From assembly GCF_022271435.1 (NCBI RefSeq), contig NZ_JAFIQY010000040.1, positions 19,858 through 83,857 on the forward strand: a stretch of DNA of 64,000 nt, in the 5' to 3' direction. Shown one piece after another: positions 35,101 through 43,652 of the stretch. This DNA is from Streptomyces monomycini (GTDB lineage Bacteria > Actinomycetota > Actinomycetes > Streptomycetales > Streptomycetaceae). The translations under genes and the position numbers were made by a program. The notes under the pieces are model-generated. The model made no database searches, was not told the DNA's origin, and worked only from the letters and a program-made list of their open reading frames with translations. The stretch's first letter is position 1, and each line of letters starts with the position of its first letter.

Positions 35101-36315
35101 TCACGCGGGGCGGCGGAAGCCGAGCGTCGGGAGGGCGCGGGCCAGCGGCCAGGTGCGGTCCGCGGTGGGCAGCAGGGCGTCCAGGAAGGCGTAGCGGCGG
35201 CGCAGCGCGGCCGCGTCCTGGGCGCAGGCCGCCGAGGTGGCGCAGCCGTCCGGGGGGCGTCCGTACGCCTCCGCCCGCACGACGCGCTGCCACCAGGCGG
35301 CGATCTCCACCCAGCCCGGCGCGGACAGCGAGCCGCCGAATTCCTGTACGGAGAGGGCGGCGGTCAGTCCGGCGAAGGCGAGCCGGTCGGCCAGCGGCCA
35401 GCCGGCCAGTGAGCCGGTGACGAAGCCCGCCACGAAGACGTCGCCGGCGCCGGTCGGGTCCATGGCCTCCACCGCGATGGCGGGCACCTCGGCGGTCTCG
35501 CCGGTGCGCCCGTCGACCGCGTACGCGCCCTCGGCGCCCAGGGTGACCACGGCGATCGGCACCCGGTCGGCCAGCTTGCGCGCGGCGGCGCGCGGGCAGT
35601 CCAGGCGGGTGTAGCGCATGGCCTCCTCCGCGTTAGGCAGGAAGGCCTCGCAGTGCTCCAGTTCGGCGAGGTCGGCCGGGTCCCAGCGGCCGGAGTCGTC
35701 CCAGCCCACGTCGGCGAAGACGCGGCTGCCGCGGCGGGCCGCGCAGCCGAGCCAGCCCTCGGGGCGGCCCGGCTCCAGCGAGGCGACACAGGCCCGGGAC
35801 GGCGGCGGGCAGCCCGGCGCGTGCTTGCCGTCGAAGGCGGTGCGGGCGGGGCCGCTGGGCGCTTCGTGGCCGTGCGAGACCATGGTGCGCTCGCCCTCGT
35901 ACGCCATGGAGACGGTGACGGGTGAGTGCCAGCCCGCGACGGTGCGGGACAGCGACAGGTCGACGTGTTCGCCGCGCTCCAGCGCCTCCCAGCAGTACTC
36001 GCCGTACATGTCGTCGCCGAAGGCCGCGGCGAGCGAGGTGCGCAGGCCGAGGCGGGCCAGCGCGGTGGCCATGTTGGCGACGCCGCCGGGGCTGGAGCCC
36101 ATGCCGCGGGCCCAGGACTCCGTGCCGCGTACCGGGGCGGAGTCCAGGCCGGTGAAGATGATGTCCAGGAAGACCGTGCCGGTGAGGTACACGTCGGTGG
36201 CCGGATCGCCTCCGGTCCGTACGGCGGCCAGGGGGTCGAGCGCGGGCGCGGGGCCCGGCGGGACGTGACCGGCCGGGCCGTTGCCCGGGGTCCGCTGGAC
36301 ATCGTGTGCGCTCAC
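35101..36315 (-). CDS. PfkB-family carbohydrate kinase
   Basis: 404 residues from GTG 36315 with AGAGGGG nearby; an ATG at 36333 is possible. The ribokinase fold has GSSPGGVANMATALARLGL (first substrate-binding box) and AMDPTGAGDVFVAGFVTG with the catalytic Asp in GAGD. It phosphorylates a sugar or nucleoside with ATP. It is divergent from a GH4 glycosidase gene, with 66 bases between, so a phosphorylated sugar could be the link. The C-terminal 60 residues are a non-standard Ala/Arg-rich extension. Confidence 0.88.
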   Translation of the reverse strand: MSAHDVQRTPGNGPAGHVPPGPAPALDPLAAVRTGGDPATDVYLTGTVFLDIIFTGLDSAPVRGTESWARGMGSSPGGVANMATALARLGLRTSLAAAFGDDMYGEYCWEALERGEHVDLSLSRTVAGWHSPVTVSMAYEGERTMVSHGHEAPSGPARTAFDGKHAPGCPPPSRACVASLEPGRPEGWLGCAARRGSRVFADVGWDDSGRWDPADLAELEHCEAFLPNAEEAMRYTRLDCPRAAARKLADRVPIAVVTLGAEGAYAVDGRTGETAEVPAIAVEAMDPTGAGDVFVAGFVTGSLAGWPLADRLAFAGLTAALSVQEFGGSLSAPGWVEIAAWWQRVVRAEAYGRPPDGCATSAACAQDAAALRRRYAFLDALLPTADRTWPLARALPTLGFRRPA

Positions 36316-36381
36316 CGTGCCTGCCCCTCTCATCCGTGCGCGTGACGCCAGTCTGCCCGATGCTGGGGTACGTTCCGGCCC

Positions 36382-37719
36382 ATGAGGCTCACGATTTTGG
36401 GCGGCGGGGGTTTCCGGGTACCGCTCGTGCACCGCGCGCTCCTGGACGATCCCGCGCAGGCCGTCACCGAAGTGACCCTGTACGACACCGATCAGCGGCG
36501 GGTGGCCGTCATCGCCTCCGTGCTGGCCCGGCAGGCCGAGCGGCGGGCCGGGCCGGGCCGGCCGTCCCCCGTCCGCGTACGGGTCGCCGCGTCGCTCGAC
36601 GACGCGCTGCGCGGCACCGACTTCGTCTTCTCCGCGATCCGCGTCGGCGGCACCGCGGGGCGGATCGCGGACGAGCGGATTCCGCTGGACGCGGGGGTGC
36701 TGGGGCAGGAGACGGTGGGGGCGGGCGGTGTGCTGTACGGGCTGCGCACGGTGCCCGTCGCGCTGCACATCGCGGAGCGGGTGGCGGCGCTGGCGCCGGA
36801 CGCCTGGGTCGTCAACTTCACCAATCCGGCCGGGATCGTCACCGAGGCGATGGCGCAGGTGCTGGGCGATCGGGTGATCGGTATCTGTGACTCGCCGGTC
36901 GGGCTGGTGCGGCGCGCCGCGCGCGCGGCGGGCGCCGATCCGGACCGGGTGACGTACGACTACGTGGGTCTCAACCACCTGGGCTGGCTGCGCTCGTTGA
37001 CCGCGGAGGACGGCACGGACCTGCTGAAGGGCCTGCTGTCGGATGCCGATGCGCTCACCTCGTTCGAGGAGGGCAAGCTGTTCGGAGCCGACTGGCTGCG
37101 CGCGCTGGGCTCCATCCCCAACGAGTACCTGCACTACTACTACTTCCGCCGCGAGACGCTCGCCTCCGTACGGAACACGTCAGAAACCCGTGGAGAGTTC
37201 CTGGACCAGCAGCAGGGCGGCTTCTTCGAGGCGGCCTCCGGCGTCTCGCCCGAGGAGGCGTACGCGCTCTGGGAGCGCACCCGGCAGGAGCGCGAGGAGA
37301 CGTACATGGCCCACAGCCGGGAGGCGTCCGGCGGCTGGGAGCGCGACACCTGTGACATGGAGGAGGGCGGCGGCTACGACCAGGTGGCGCTGGCCGTCAT
37401 GCGTGCGGTCTCGGGTGACCGGCACGCGCGTCTCATCCTGAACGTGCGCAACGGCACGACCGTGCCGCAGCTCGCGCCCGAGGCGATCATCGAGACGGTG
37501 TGCGAGGTGGACGCGGACGGCGCGCGGCCGCTGCCGTGCGCGCCCCTGCGCGAGGATCAGCTGGGGCTGATGCTCCAGGTCAAGGCCGTCGAGCTGGCGA
37601 CGGTCGAGGCGGCGGAGTTCAAGGACCGGGACGCGGCGCTGCGCGCGATGGCGCTGCATCCGCTGGTGGATTCCCCGGCGGTGGCCGCCCGCATCCTGGA
37701 GCGGGCGGCCACGGACTGA
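36382..37719 (+). CDS. GH4 family glycosidase (6-phospho-beta-glucosidase type)
   Basis: 445 residues. GH4 enzymes use NAD+ and a divalent metal to open glycosidic bonds by an oxidation/elimination route. Visible are LTILGGGGFRVPLVHRAL (NAD site), VNFTNPAGIVTEAM, GICDSPVGL, YVGLNHLGWLR (metal His) and NEYLHYYYFRRET. The Cys and His expected for the metal are in GICDS and NHLGW. A 6-phospho-beta-glucosidase would process PTS-imported sugars; a PTS gene is not visible here. The 3' end is duplicated immediately downstream. Confidence 0.9.
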   Translation: MRLTILGGGGFRVPLVHRALLDDPAQAVTEVTLYDTDQRRVAVIASVLARQAERRAGPGRPSPVRVRVAASLDDALRGTDFVFSAIRVGGTAGRIADERIPLDAGVLGQETVGAGGVLYGLRTVPVALHIAERVAALAPDAWVVNFTNPAGIVTEAMAQVLGDRVIGICDSPVGLVRRAARAAGADPDRVTYDYVGLNHLGWLRSLTAEDGTDLLKGLLSDADALTSFEEGKLFGADWLRALGSIPNEYLHYYYFRRETLASVRNTSETRGEFLDQQQGGFFEAASGVSPEEAYALWERTRQEREETYMAHSREASGGWERDTCDMEEGGGYDQVALAVMRAVSGDRHARLILNVRNGTTVPQLAPEAIIETVCEVDADGARPLPCAPLREDQLGLMLQVKAVELATVEAAEFKDRDAALRAMALHPLVDSPAVAARILERAATD

Positions 37720-37740
37720 CCCGGCGGCCACGGGCTGACC
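37704..37740. repeat. 18-bp tandem repeat at the GH4 gene 3' end
   Basis: GGCGGCCACGGACTGACC at 37704-37721 includes the GH4 stop TGA and is followed at 37723-37740 by GGCGGCCACGGGCTGACC, one mismatch, 19-base offset. It is one of several 3'-end duplications in this window. Confidence 0.85.
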
Positions 37741-37742
37741 GG

Positions 37743-37763
37743 GCGGGGGCTCAGTGCCCCCGC
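37743..37763. terminator. Short hairpin between convergent GH4 and MBL genes
   Basis: GCGGGGGC - TCAGT - GCCCCCGC, an 8-bp perfect stem. The stop of the minus-strand MBL gene (TCA at 37751-37753) lies in the loop. It can end both transcripts. Confidence 0.6.
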
Positions 37764-38389
37764 TTCACCCACTCGTCCAGGTGCGGCGCCTCGGCGCCGA
37801 TCGTCGTCCCGTCGCCGTGTCCGGTACGGACCTCGGTCCGCGGGGGCAGCGTCAGCAGCCGGTCCCGGATCGAGCCGACGATGGTCGGGAAGTCGGAGAA
37901 CGACCGGCCGGTGGCGCCGGGGCCGCCCTGGAAGAGGGTGTCGCCGGTGAAGACCGTGCCGTGTTCCCCCAGGTCCGGTGCGTACAGGCAGACCGCGCCC
38001 GGCGCGTGGCCGGGGGTGTGCAGCACGGTCAGGTCGACGCCGGCGATGGTGAGCACCTGACCGTCCGCCAGTGCCTCCTCCGGTGCCCGGCCCGGGTGGG
38101 TCTGCTGCCAGAGCGGCAGGTCGTCCGGGTGCAGGTGGACGGGGGCGCCGGTGCGGTCGGCGAGGGCCGGGGCCGCGTCGATGTGGTCGTTGTGCGCGTG
38201 GGTGCAGATGATGGCGCGCAGCGTACGGCCGTCGAGCGCGGCGAAGATCGCGTCGGCGTCGTGGGCGGCGTCGATGACGACGGCCTCGATGTCGTCGCCG
38301 ACGATCCACACGTTGTTGTCGACGTCCCAGGTGCCGCCGTCGAGCGCGAAGGTGCCGGACGTGACGAGGTGGTCGACGCGGGCCGCCAT
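37751..38389 (-). CDS. MBL-fold hydrolase (glyoxalase II-like) coupled to MscR
   Basis: 212 residues. The metallo-beta-lactamase motif HAHNDH gives the dinuclear zinc site; HTPGHAPG and FTGDTLF follow as expected, with the final His in RTGHGDGT. It is a thiol-ester-hydrolase-type enzyme. The gene directly follows the mycothiol-dependent formaldehyde dehydrogenase gene, sharing a base (TGATG), so it probably hydrolyses S-formyl-mycothiol or a related thioester. That link is also known in mycobacteria as a gene neighbourhood; the reaction here is inferred. Confidence 0.85.
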   Translation of the reverse strand: MAARVDHLVTSGTFALDGGTWDVDNNVWIVGDDIEAVVIDAAHDADAIFAALDGRTLRAIICTHAHNDHIDAAPALADRTGAPVHLHPDDLPLWQQTHPGRAPEEALADGQVLTIAGVDLTVLHTPGHAPGAVCLYAPDLGEHGTVFTGDTLFQGGPGATGRSFSDFPTIVGSIRDRLLTLPPRTEVRTGHGDGTTIGAEAPHLDEWVKRGH

Positions 38390-39474
38390 CAGAGCGTCAC
38401 CACCGAACGCAGCACGTCGCCCTGGTGCATCCGCTCGAACGCCTGCTCGATGCCGTCGATGCCGATGGTCTCCGTGACGAAGCCCGCCAGGTCGATCCGG
38501 CCCTGCTGGTGCAGGTCGACCAGCATCGGGAAGTCGCGGGACGGCAGGCAGTCGCCGTACCAGGACGACTTCAGCGCGCCGCCCCGGCCGAACACGTCCA
38601 GCAGCGGCAGCTCCAGCTTCATCTCCGGCGTCGGCACGCCGACCAGGACCACCGTGCCGGCCAGGTCGCGGGCGTAGAACGCCTGCCGGTAGGTCTCCGG
38701 GCGGCCCACCGCGTCGATCACCACGTCGGCGCCGAAGCCGCCGGTCAGCTCGCGGATCGCCTCGACGGGGTCGGCGGCGCGCGAGTTCACGGTGTGGGTG
38801 GCGCCCATCGTCTTGGCCATGGAGAGCTTGCGGTCCTCCACGTCCACGGCGATGATCCGCGCCGCGCCGGCCAGCCGGGCGCCGGCGATCGCCGCGTCAC
38901 CCACGCCGCCGCAGCCGATCACCGCGACGGTGTCGCCGCGGCTCACGGCGCCCGTGTTGATCGCCGCGCCGATGCCGGCCATCACGCCGCAGCCCAGCAG
39001 CCCGGCCACGGCGGGCGACACCTCGGGATCGACCTTGGTGCACTGTCCGGCCGCGACCAGCGTCTTGTCGGCGAACGCGCCGATGCCGAGGGCGGGGGTC
39101 AGCTCCGTGCCGTCCTTCAGCGTCATCTTCTGCCGCGCGTTGTGGGTGTCGAAACAGTACTGCGGCCGTCCGCGCTTGCAGGCGCGGCACTTGCCGCACA
39201 CCGCACGCCAGTTGAGGATGACGAAGTCCCCGGGCTCGACGTCGGTCACGCCCGCCCCGACGGACTCCACGACGCCCGCCGCCTCGTGCCCGAGCAGGAA
39301 CGGGAACTCGTCGTTGATCCCGCCCTGCTTGTAGTGCAGGTCCGTGTGGCACACCCCGCACGCCTGCACCTTCACCACGGCCTCGCCCGGTCCGGGATCC
39401 GGCACCAGGATGGTCTCCAGCCGCACCGGCTCGTTCTTCCCCGGCGCGATGACGCCGCGCACTTCCTGTGCCAT
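38389..39474 (-). CDS. mscR: S-(hydroxymethyl)mycothiol dehydrogenase (formaldehyde detoxification)
   Basis: 361 residues; ATG 39474 has GGAGGGA upstream, and six further residues are possible at 39492. It is a zinc-dependent medium-chain alcohol dehydrogenase. The catalytic zinc Cys is in ACGVCHTDLH, the GHE motif in LLGHEAAG, the structural zinc Cys set in CGKCRACKRGRPQYCF, and NAD binding in VAVIGCGGVGDAAI. The sequence is close to actinobacterial mycothiol-dependent formaldehyde dehydrogenase (also S-nitrosomycothiol reductase). Mycothiol use is inferred from family and organism. Confidence 0.9.
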   Translation of the reverse strand: MAQEVRGVIAPGKNEPVRLETILVPDPGPGEAVVKVQACGVCHTDLHYKQGGINDEFPFLLGHEAAGVVESVGAGVTDVEPGDFVILNWRAVCGKCRACKRGRPQYCFDTHNARQKMTLKDGTELTPALGIGAFADKTLVAAGQCTKVDPEVSPAVAGLLGCGVMAGIGAAINTGAVSRGDTVAVIGCGGVGDAAIAGARLAGAARIIAVDVEDRKLSMAKTMGATHTVNSRAADPVEAIRELTGGFGADVVIDAVGRPETYRQAFYARDLAGTVVLVGVPTPEMKLELPLLDVFGRGGALKSSWYGDCLPSRDFPMLVDLHQQGRIDLAGFVTETIGIDGIEQAFERMHQGDVLRSVVTL

Positions 39475-39578
39475 CGGGACAGCTCCCTCCAAAGATCACG
39501 TACGGGATGAATACGGTACGCGTCCCCGGCGCCGGAAGCGCCGGTGCGTGGGTGCTCCGGGCGGTCACGGGGCGCCGC

Positions 39579-40922
39579 TCACCACCGCGGCACCCGGGGT
39601 GTCACCCACCCCGGGCCGGCGGCCCGCATCGCCGCCGCGTCGTCGCGGTCGCGGAACGTGCCGTCGTCGGCCAGCCAGCGCGCGTGCAGGGCCGCCAAAC
39701 GGTCACGGTCGAGCGTGACGCCGAGGCCCGGGGCGTCGGACACCGGCAGTGCGCCGTCGGTGAAGGCGAGGCGTTCGGTGAGGACGTCCTCCGTCTGCCA
39801 GGGGTAGTGGGTGTCGCAGGCGTAGCGCAGGTCGGGGACGGTCGCGGCGACGTGGTTCATGGCGGCGAGGCTGATGCCGAGGTGGGTGTTGGAGTGCATG
39901 GACAGGCCGACGCCGAAGGCGCGGCAGATCGCGGCGAGTTCACGGGTGTTGCGCAGGCCGCCCCAGTAGTGGTGGTCGGAGAGGACGACCTGGACGGCGT
40001 TCCGGGTGAACGCTTCCCGGATCTCGGCGAAGGTGGTCACGCACATGTTCGTGGCGAGCGGAAGAGACGTACGGGAGGCGACCTCGGCCATGTGGGCGGT
40101 GGTGGCGGCGGGGTCCTCCAGGTACTCGAGGACGTCCTGGAGCTCGTGGGCGACCTTCAGCGACGTCGGAACGCTCCATGCGCCGTTCGGGTCCAGGCGC
40201 AGCGGGTGGCCGGGGAAGGCGGCGGCCAGCGCCCGGACTGCGGCGGTCTCCTGCGCGGGCTCGAAGACGCCGCCCTTGAGCTTGAAGGAGCGGAAGCCGT
40301 ACGTGTCACGGAAGCGGCGGGCCTGGGCGACGATGCCGGGCGGGTCGAGGGCCGCGCCCCAGTCGTCGGGTTCGCCGCGGCCGCCGGGGTGTGCGGCCCA
40401 GCGGTAGAAGAGATAGGCGCTGTAGTCGACACGGTCGCGGACCTTGCCGCCGAGCAGGGCGTGGACGGGCAGGCCGGTGAGCCGCCCCCAGGCGTCCAGG
40501 CAGGCGACCTCGAAGCCGGAGAGGACGGAGAGCCGCAGCTTGTCGGCGGTCTGCACACCGCGCAGGCCGCCCGCGGTGACCGCACCGGCCCCGGTGGCCG
40601 CCGGGGAGTCGCCGCACACCTCGGCGGCCAGACGCGGCAGTACGTTCAGGTCCGTGACCGGGCGGCCGATCAGCGCGTCGGCCAGCGGACCCGCCAGGTC
40701 GAGGTACTTCGTGTCCCCGTAGGTCTCGCCGAGGCCGGTCGCCCCGCCCGCCGTGGTCACCTCGACGATCAGGCGGGGCGTGTAGGGCTGGTGGACGCCC
40801 TGGGTGTTCAGCAGGGGCGGGTCGGCCACGAGGACCGGGGTGAGCCGGATGGCGGTGATGGTGGTGGGAGCGGCCGGCGCCGGGGGCGCCTCTGTCTGCG
40901 TATGTAGACGTGATCCGTCCAT
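39579..40922 (-). CDS. Glucarate dehydratase-like enolase-superfamily enzyme
   Basis: 447 residues from ATG 40922, which lacks a clear ribosome-binding site. The enolase-superfamily barrel shows SFKLKGGVF (KxK bases), LRLDPNGAW (first metal Asp), EYLEDPA (second metal Glu), and SMHSNTHLG (His base), an arrangement matching D-glucarate/idarate dehydratase. It makes 5-keto-4-deoxyglucarate. No aldolase or transporter for this pathway is seen nearby, so it stands alone. The first 30 residues are Pro/Ala-rich (EAPPAPAAP). Confidence 0.88.
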   Translation of the reverse strand: MDGSRLHTQTEAPPAPAAPTTITAIRLTPVLVADPPLLNTQGVHQPYTPRLIVEVTTAGGATGLGETYGDTKYLDLAGPLADALIGRPVTDLNVLPRLAAEVCGDSPAATGAGAVTAGGLRGVQTADKLRLSVLSGFEVACLDAWGRLTGLPVHALLGGKVRDRVDYSAYLFYRWAAHPGGRGEPDDWGAALDPPGIVAQARRFRDTYGFRSFKLKGGVFEPAQETAAVRALAAAFPGHPLRLDPNGAWSVPTSLKVAHELQDVLEYLEDPAATTAHMAEVASRTSLPLATNMCVTTFAEIREAFTRNAVQVVLSDHHYWGGLRNTRELAAICRAFGVGLSMHSNTHLGISLAAMNHVAATVPDLRYACDTHYPWQTEDVLTERLAFTDGALPVSDAPGLGVTLDRDRLAALHARWLADDGTFRDRDDAAAMRAAGPGWVTPRVPRW

Positions 40923-41076
40923 GAGGACGGAGAGTAGGGAGGCGGGTCCTCGGGCGTCAATGGGGGCTCGCGCAAGTCCGGCGGGGAGATGGCGAGTTGG
41001 GTGCGGCACCGGCGGTGCGGTTCCGGCGGACGCGGCTCCGGTGGGCGGTTCCGGCGGACGGCTCCGGCGGGCGCGG

Positions 41077-41718
41077 CTACGCGTCGCGGGGCGTCTGTGT
41101 GCGGTACGAGTGCCCCAGCTCCGGCCCGAGTCCGAAGTAGTGGCGGAAGTTGTAGACGAGCGGGCTCCAGGCGGCGGGGTCGATGTGGTCGGTGCCGGGG
41201 ACGACGATGCGGGGATCGGCGTGGACCACGCTCACGACGGTCTCGACGAGGACGAAGTCGCCGGAGACGTCCGGCCGCACCCGTTCGGCGCGGGCCTCCA
41301 TCTGGAGCGGGCACTCGGCGACGCGGGGCGGCCGTACCGAGCGGGACGGTACGGCGGTGAGCCCGGCAGCGCCGAACTTGTCCGGCTCGTAGCGGCAGCC
41401 GGCGGGCTTGCCCGGCGGCACCGGGTCGCGGCCGGTGAGCGGCGCCAGCCGCTCCACCGCGGGCCACAGCCCGGGGCCCGGCAGGCTGAGCACCAGCCCG
41501 GGCCGGCTGCCGAGGTTGTGCGCGGTCTGCCCTTCGCGGCCGAGTCCGAGGACGACGGTCCGGCCGAGTGCCCAGACGGAGGAGAGGGGAGCGAGGTTGA
41601 ACGTTCCGTCCTCGTTCTCCGTGGACACCAGGACCACCGGTGTCCCGAAGTACAGGACGCTGGGCGCTATCTCCAGGTGGGTGGCGGCGGGCGCGGCGGC
41701 AGGGGGTGCGGTGTTCAT
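41077..41718 (-). CDS. Flavin reductase-like FMN-binding split-barrel protein
   Basis: 213 residues from ATG 41718. The flavin-reductase/pyridoxamine-oxidase-like split barrel is suggested by the FGTPVVLVSTENEDGTFNLAPLSS segment (split here), where TxxxDGTxNxAPxS binds FMN, and by VLSLPGPGLWPAVERL. It may reduce a flavin or oxidise a small substrate. It lies downstream of the divergent phosphatase's promoter region and is separate from the glucarate dehydratase gene. Confidence 0.82.
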   Translation of the reverse strand: MNTAPPAAAPAATHLEIAPSVLYFGTPVVLVSTENEDGTFNLAPLSSVWALGRTVVLGLGREGQTAHNLGSRPGLVLSLPGPGLWPAVERLAPLTGRDPVPPGKPAGCRYEPDKFGAAGLTAVPSRSVRPPRVAECPLQMEARAERVRPDVSGDFVLVETVVSVVHADPRIVVPGTDHIDPAAWSPLVYNFRHYFGLGPELGHSYRTQTPRDA

Positions 41719-41833
41719 GGCGGGGAGCCTAGGAGCCGGTCGTTTCGGTGCGGACCGAAGCGTCAGCACGCCCGGCACTGGTCCATTCGGGCCAGCCTTT
41801 GCCAATCGTTGAATCTTCGCGCGTAGATGTCCG

Positions 41834-41880
41834 TGTAAACGCTCTGTTAAACCTAGGTGGCCCCCACCGGTCCACCTAGG
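41834..41880 (+). promoter_or_regulatory. 11-nt direct repeats and a hairpin in front of the acid phosphatase
   Basis: TGTAAACGCTC and TGTTAAACCTA (41834-41855) form two consecutive 11-nt units, the spacing of a PHO box in Streptomyces. The inverted repeat CCTAGGTGG / CCACCTAGG at 41852-41860 and 41872-41880 then ends at the GGAG ribosome-binding site of the next gene. PhoP control is a guess from spacing and from the phosphatase product. Confidence 0.4.
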
Positions 41881-41888
41881 AGCAGCAC

Positions 41889-42692
41889 ATGCGCCACCCT
41901 CTCCTCTCCCGTCGCGGTGTCCGTCTCGGTGCCGCGGCCGCCACAGCGGTCGTCGCCGGTACCGCGGCGTTCGGCGTCGGCCAGGCCACCGCCGAGCACT
42001 CCGTACCGCGTACGGACAAGGAGATCCCCAACCTCACCCAGGTGCAGGACAAGATCAAGGCGTACTACGGCGACACGGTGACCGCGGACGGGCAGCACTA
42101 CGCCTCGCCGCGCAGCAACTACGCCAAGCAGGTGCGCGGCATCACGGACTCGGCCCGGCGCTACCTCGACAAGGTCGCCAAGGACGCCGGCAAGCACCAC
42201 CACGGCAAGAAGCCCGCCATCGTCCTGGACATGGACGACACCACGCTGCTCACCTACAACTACGAGCTCCAGGTCGGTTTCCACCACACCGAGGCGGCCC
42301 AGGACAAGTACCTGGCGAGCACCGACATGGAAGCGGTCTACGGCATGGACCGCCTCGTCAACCGGGCGCACCGCCAGGGCATCGAGGTCTTCTTCGTCAC
42401 CGGCCGCAAGGAGGCGCAGCGCGAGTGGAGCGTGCGCAACCTCAAGAACGTCGGTTACGGCGTTCCGCTCGACCGCGCGCACGTCTACCTCAAGGACAAG
42501 AAGAACCCGCCGGCCTACCTGCCGTGCGGCGCGAAGTGCTCGACGGTCGAGTACAAGGCGGGCACCCGTAAGCACATCGAGTCGCGCGGCTACAACATCG
42601 TCGCCAACTTCGGCGACCAGTACAGCGACCTGAACGGCGGCTACGGCGACAAGACGTTCAAGCTGCCGAACCCGATGTACTTCCTGCCCTGA
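41889..42692 (+). CDS. Secreted HAD-family acid phosphatase (class B-like)
   Basis: 267 residues, ribosome-binding site AGGAG before ATG 41889. The signal sequence starts RHPLLSRRGVRLGAAAAT, with a twin Arg pattern (SRRGVRL), so Tat or Sec export is likely. The HAD motif IVLDMDDTTLL carries the nucleophile Asp and the second Asp; FVTGRKEAQR (motif II), then KHIESRGY and FGDQYSDL (motif IV) follow. It releases phosphate from organic esters outside the cell. Final residues FKLPNPMYFLP match the end of the acid phosphatase B/HAD subfamily IIIB. Confidence 0.9.
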   Translation: MRHPLLSRRGVRLGAAAATAVVAGTAAFGVGQATAEHSVPRTDKEIPNLTQVQDKIKAYYGDTVTADGQHYASPRSNYAKQVRGITDSARRYLDKVAKDAGKHHHGKKPAIVLDMDDTTLLTYNYELQVGFHHTEAAQDKYLASTDMEAVYGMDRLVNRAHRQGIEVFFVTGRKEAQREWSVRNLKNVGYGVPLDRAHVYLKDKKNPPAYLPCGAKCSTVEYKAGTRKHIESRGYNIVANFGDQYSDLNGGYGDKTFKLPNPMYFLP

Positions 42693-42715
42693 CCCGGCAC
42701 GGCCCCCGGGCCGGG
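42693..42715. terminator. Weak hairpin between phosphatase and rnz
   Basis: CCCGGC at 42693 pairs with GCCGGG ending at 42715 (6-bp core with G/C-rich loop) between two convergent genes. It is the only structure there. Confidence 0.4.
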
Positions 42716-42722
42716 AAGCTCC

Positions 42723-43628
42723 TCAGGTGCGCTTGGGCACCGGGACGCGCATCAGGTCGCGGGCGATGGTGAGTTCGCCCGCGAAACCGGCCGCCCGTGC
42801 CTGCCGCTCGAACTCCGAAGGGTCCGAGTAGCGCTGCGAGAAGTGGGTGAGGACCAGGTGGCGCACGCCCGCGCCGGCCGCGGCGCGCGCCGCCTGGCCC
42901 GCCGTCAGGTGCCCGTGGTCGGCGGCCAGCCGCTCGTCCTCGTCGAGGAACGTCGACTCGATGACCAGCAGGTCGCAGCCCTCGGCGAGGGCGTGCACCC
43001 CGTCGCACAGCCGGGTGTCCATGACGAAGGCGAAGCGCTGGCCCCGCCGTACCTCGCTGACGTCGTCGAGGGCGACGCCGTTCAGCTCGCCCTCGCGCTG
43101 GAGCCGGCCGACGTCCGGCCCGGTGATGCCGTGCGCGGCGAGCCGCTCCGGCAGTATCCGGCGCCCGTCCGGCTCGACGAGGCGGTAGCCGAACGACTCG
43201 ACCGGGTGGGAGAGCTTGCGCGCCTCCAGGACGTACGACGGGGTACGGGCCAGCACCCCGTCGGCGGCCACCGGCTCCTCGCCCAGCCGTACCGTCTCGC
43301 GGTAGGCGGTGGCGTACCGCAGCCGGTCGAAGAAGCGCTGCCCGCTCGCCGGGTAGTGCGCGGTGACCGGATGCGGCACCCGGTCGAGATTGATGCGCTG
43401 GATGACGCCGGCGAGCCCCAGCGAGTGGTCACCGTGGAAGTGGGTGACGCAGATCCGGTGCAGGTCGTGCGCGGCGACCCCGGCCCGCAGCATCTGCCGC
43501 TGGGTGCCCTCACCGGGGTCGAACATGATGCCCTCGCCGTCCCAGCGCAGCACGTAACCGTTGTGGTTACGGTGCCGGGTGGGCACCTGGCTGGCGGTGC
43601 CGAGGACGACGAACTCGCGGACGGACAC
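42723..43628 (-). CDS. rnz: Ribonuclease Z (tRNA 3' processing)
   Basis: 301 residues. The MBL-type nuclease has the zinc motif HFHGDH in ICVTHFHGDHSLGLAG, then TVRLGEEPVAADGV, and a late VLTHFSQRYSDPSEF segment, the conserved exosite end. It cleaves the 3' trailer of pre-tRNAs lacking CCA. The family's usual length is 300-330. The gene is 24 bases downstream of the HIT gene on the same strand. Confidence 0.9.
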   Translation of the reverse strand: MSVREFVVLGTASQVPTRHRNHNGYVLRWDGEGIMFDPGEGTQRQMLRAGVAAHDLHRICVTHFHGDHSLGLAGVIQRINLDRVPHPVTAHYPASGQRFFDRLRYATAYRETVRLGEEPVAADGVLARTPSYVLEARKLSHPVESFGYRLVEPDGRRILPERLAAHGITGPDVGRLQREGELNGVALDDVSEVRRGQRFAFVMDTRLCDGVHALAEGCDLLVIESTFLDEDERLAADHGHLTAGQAARAAAGAGVRHLVLTHFSQRYSDPSEFERQARAAGFAGELTIARDLMRVPVPKRT

Positions 43629-43652
43629 GGTGCTGCGGCTCCTTCGCCCCGG

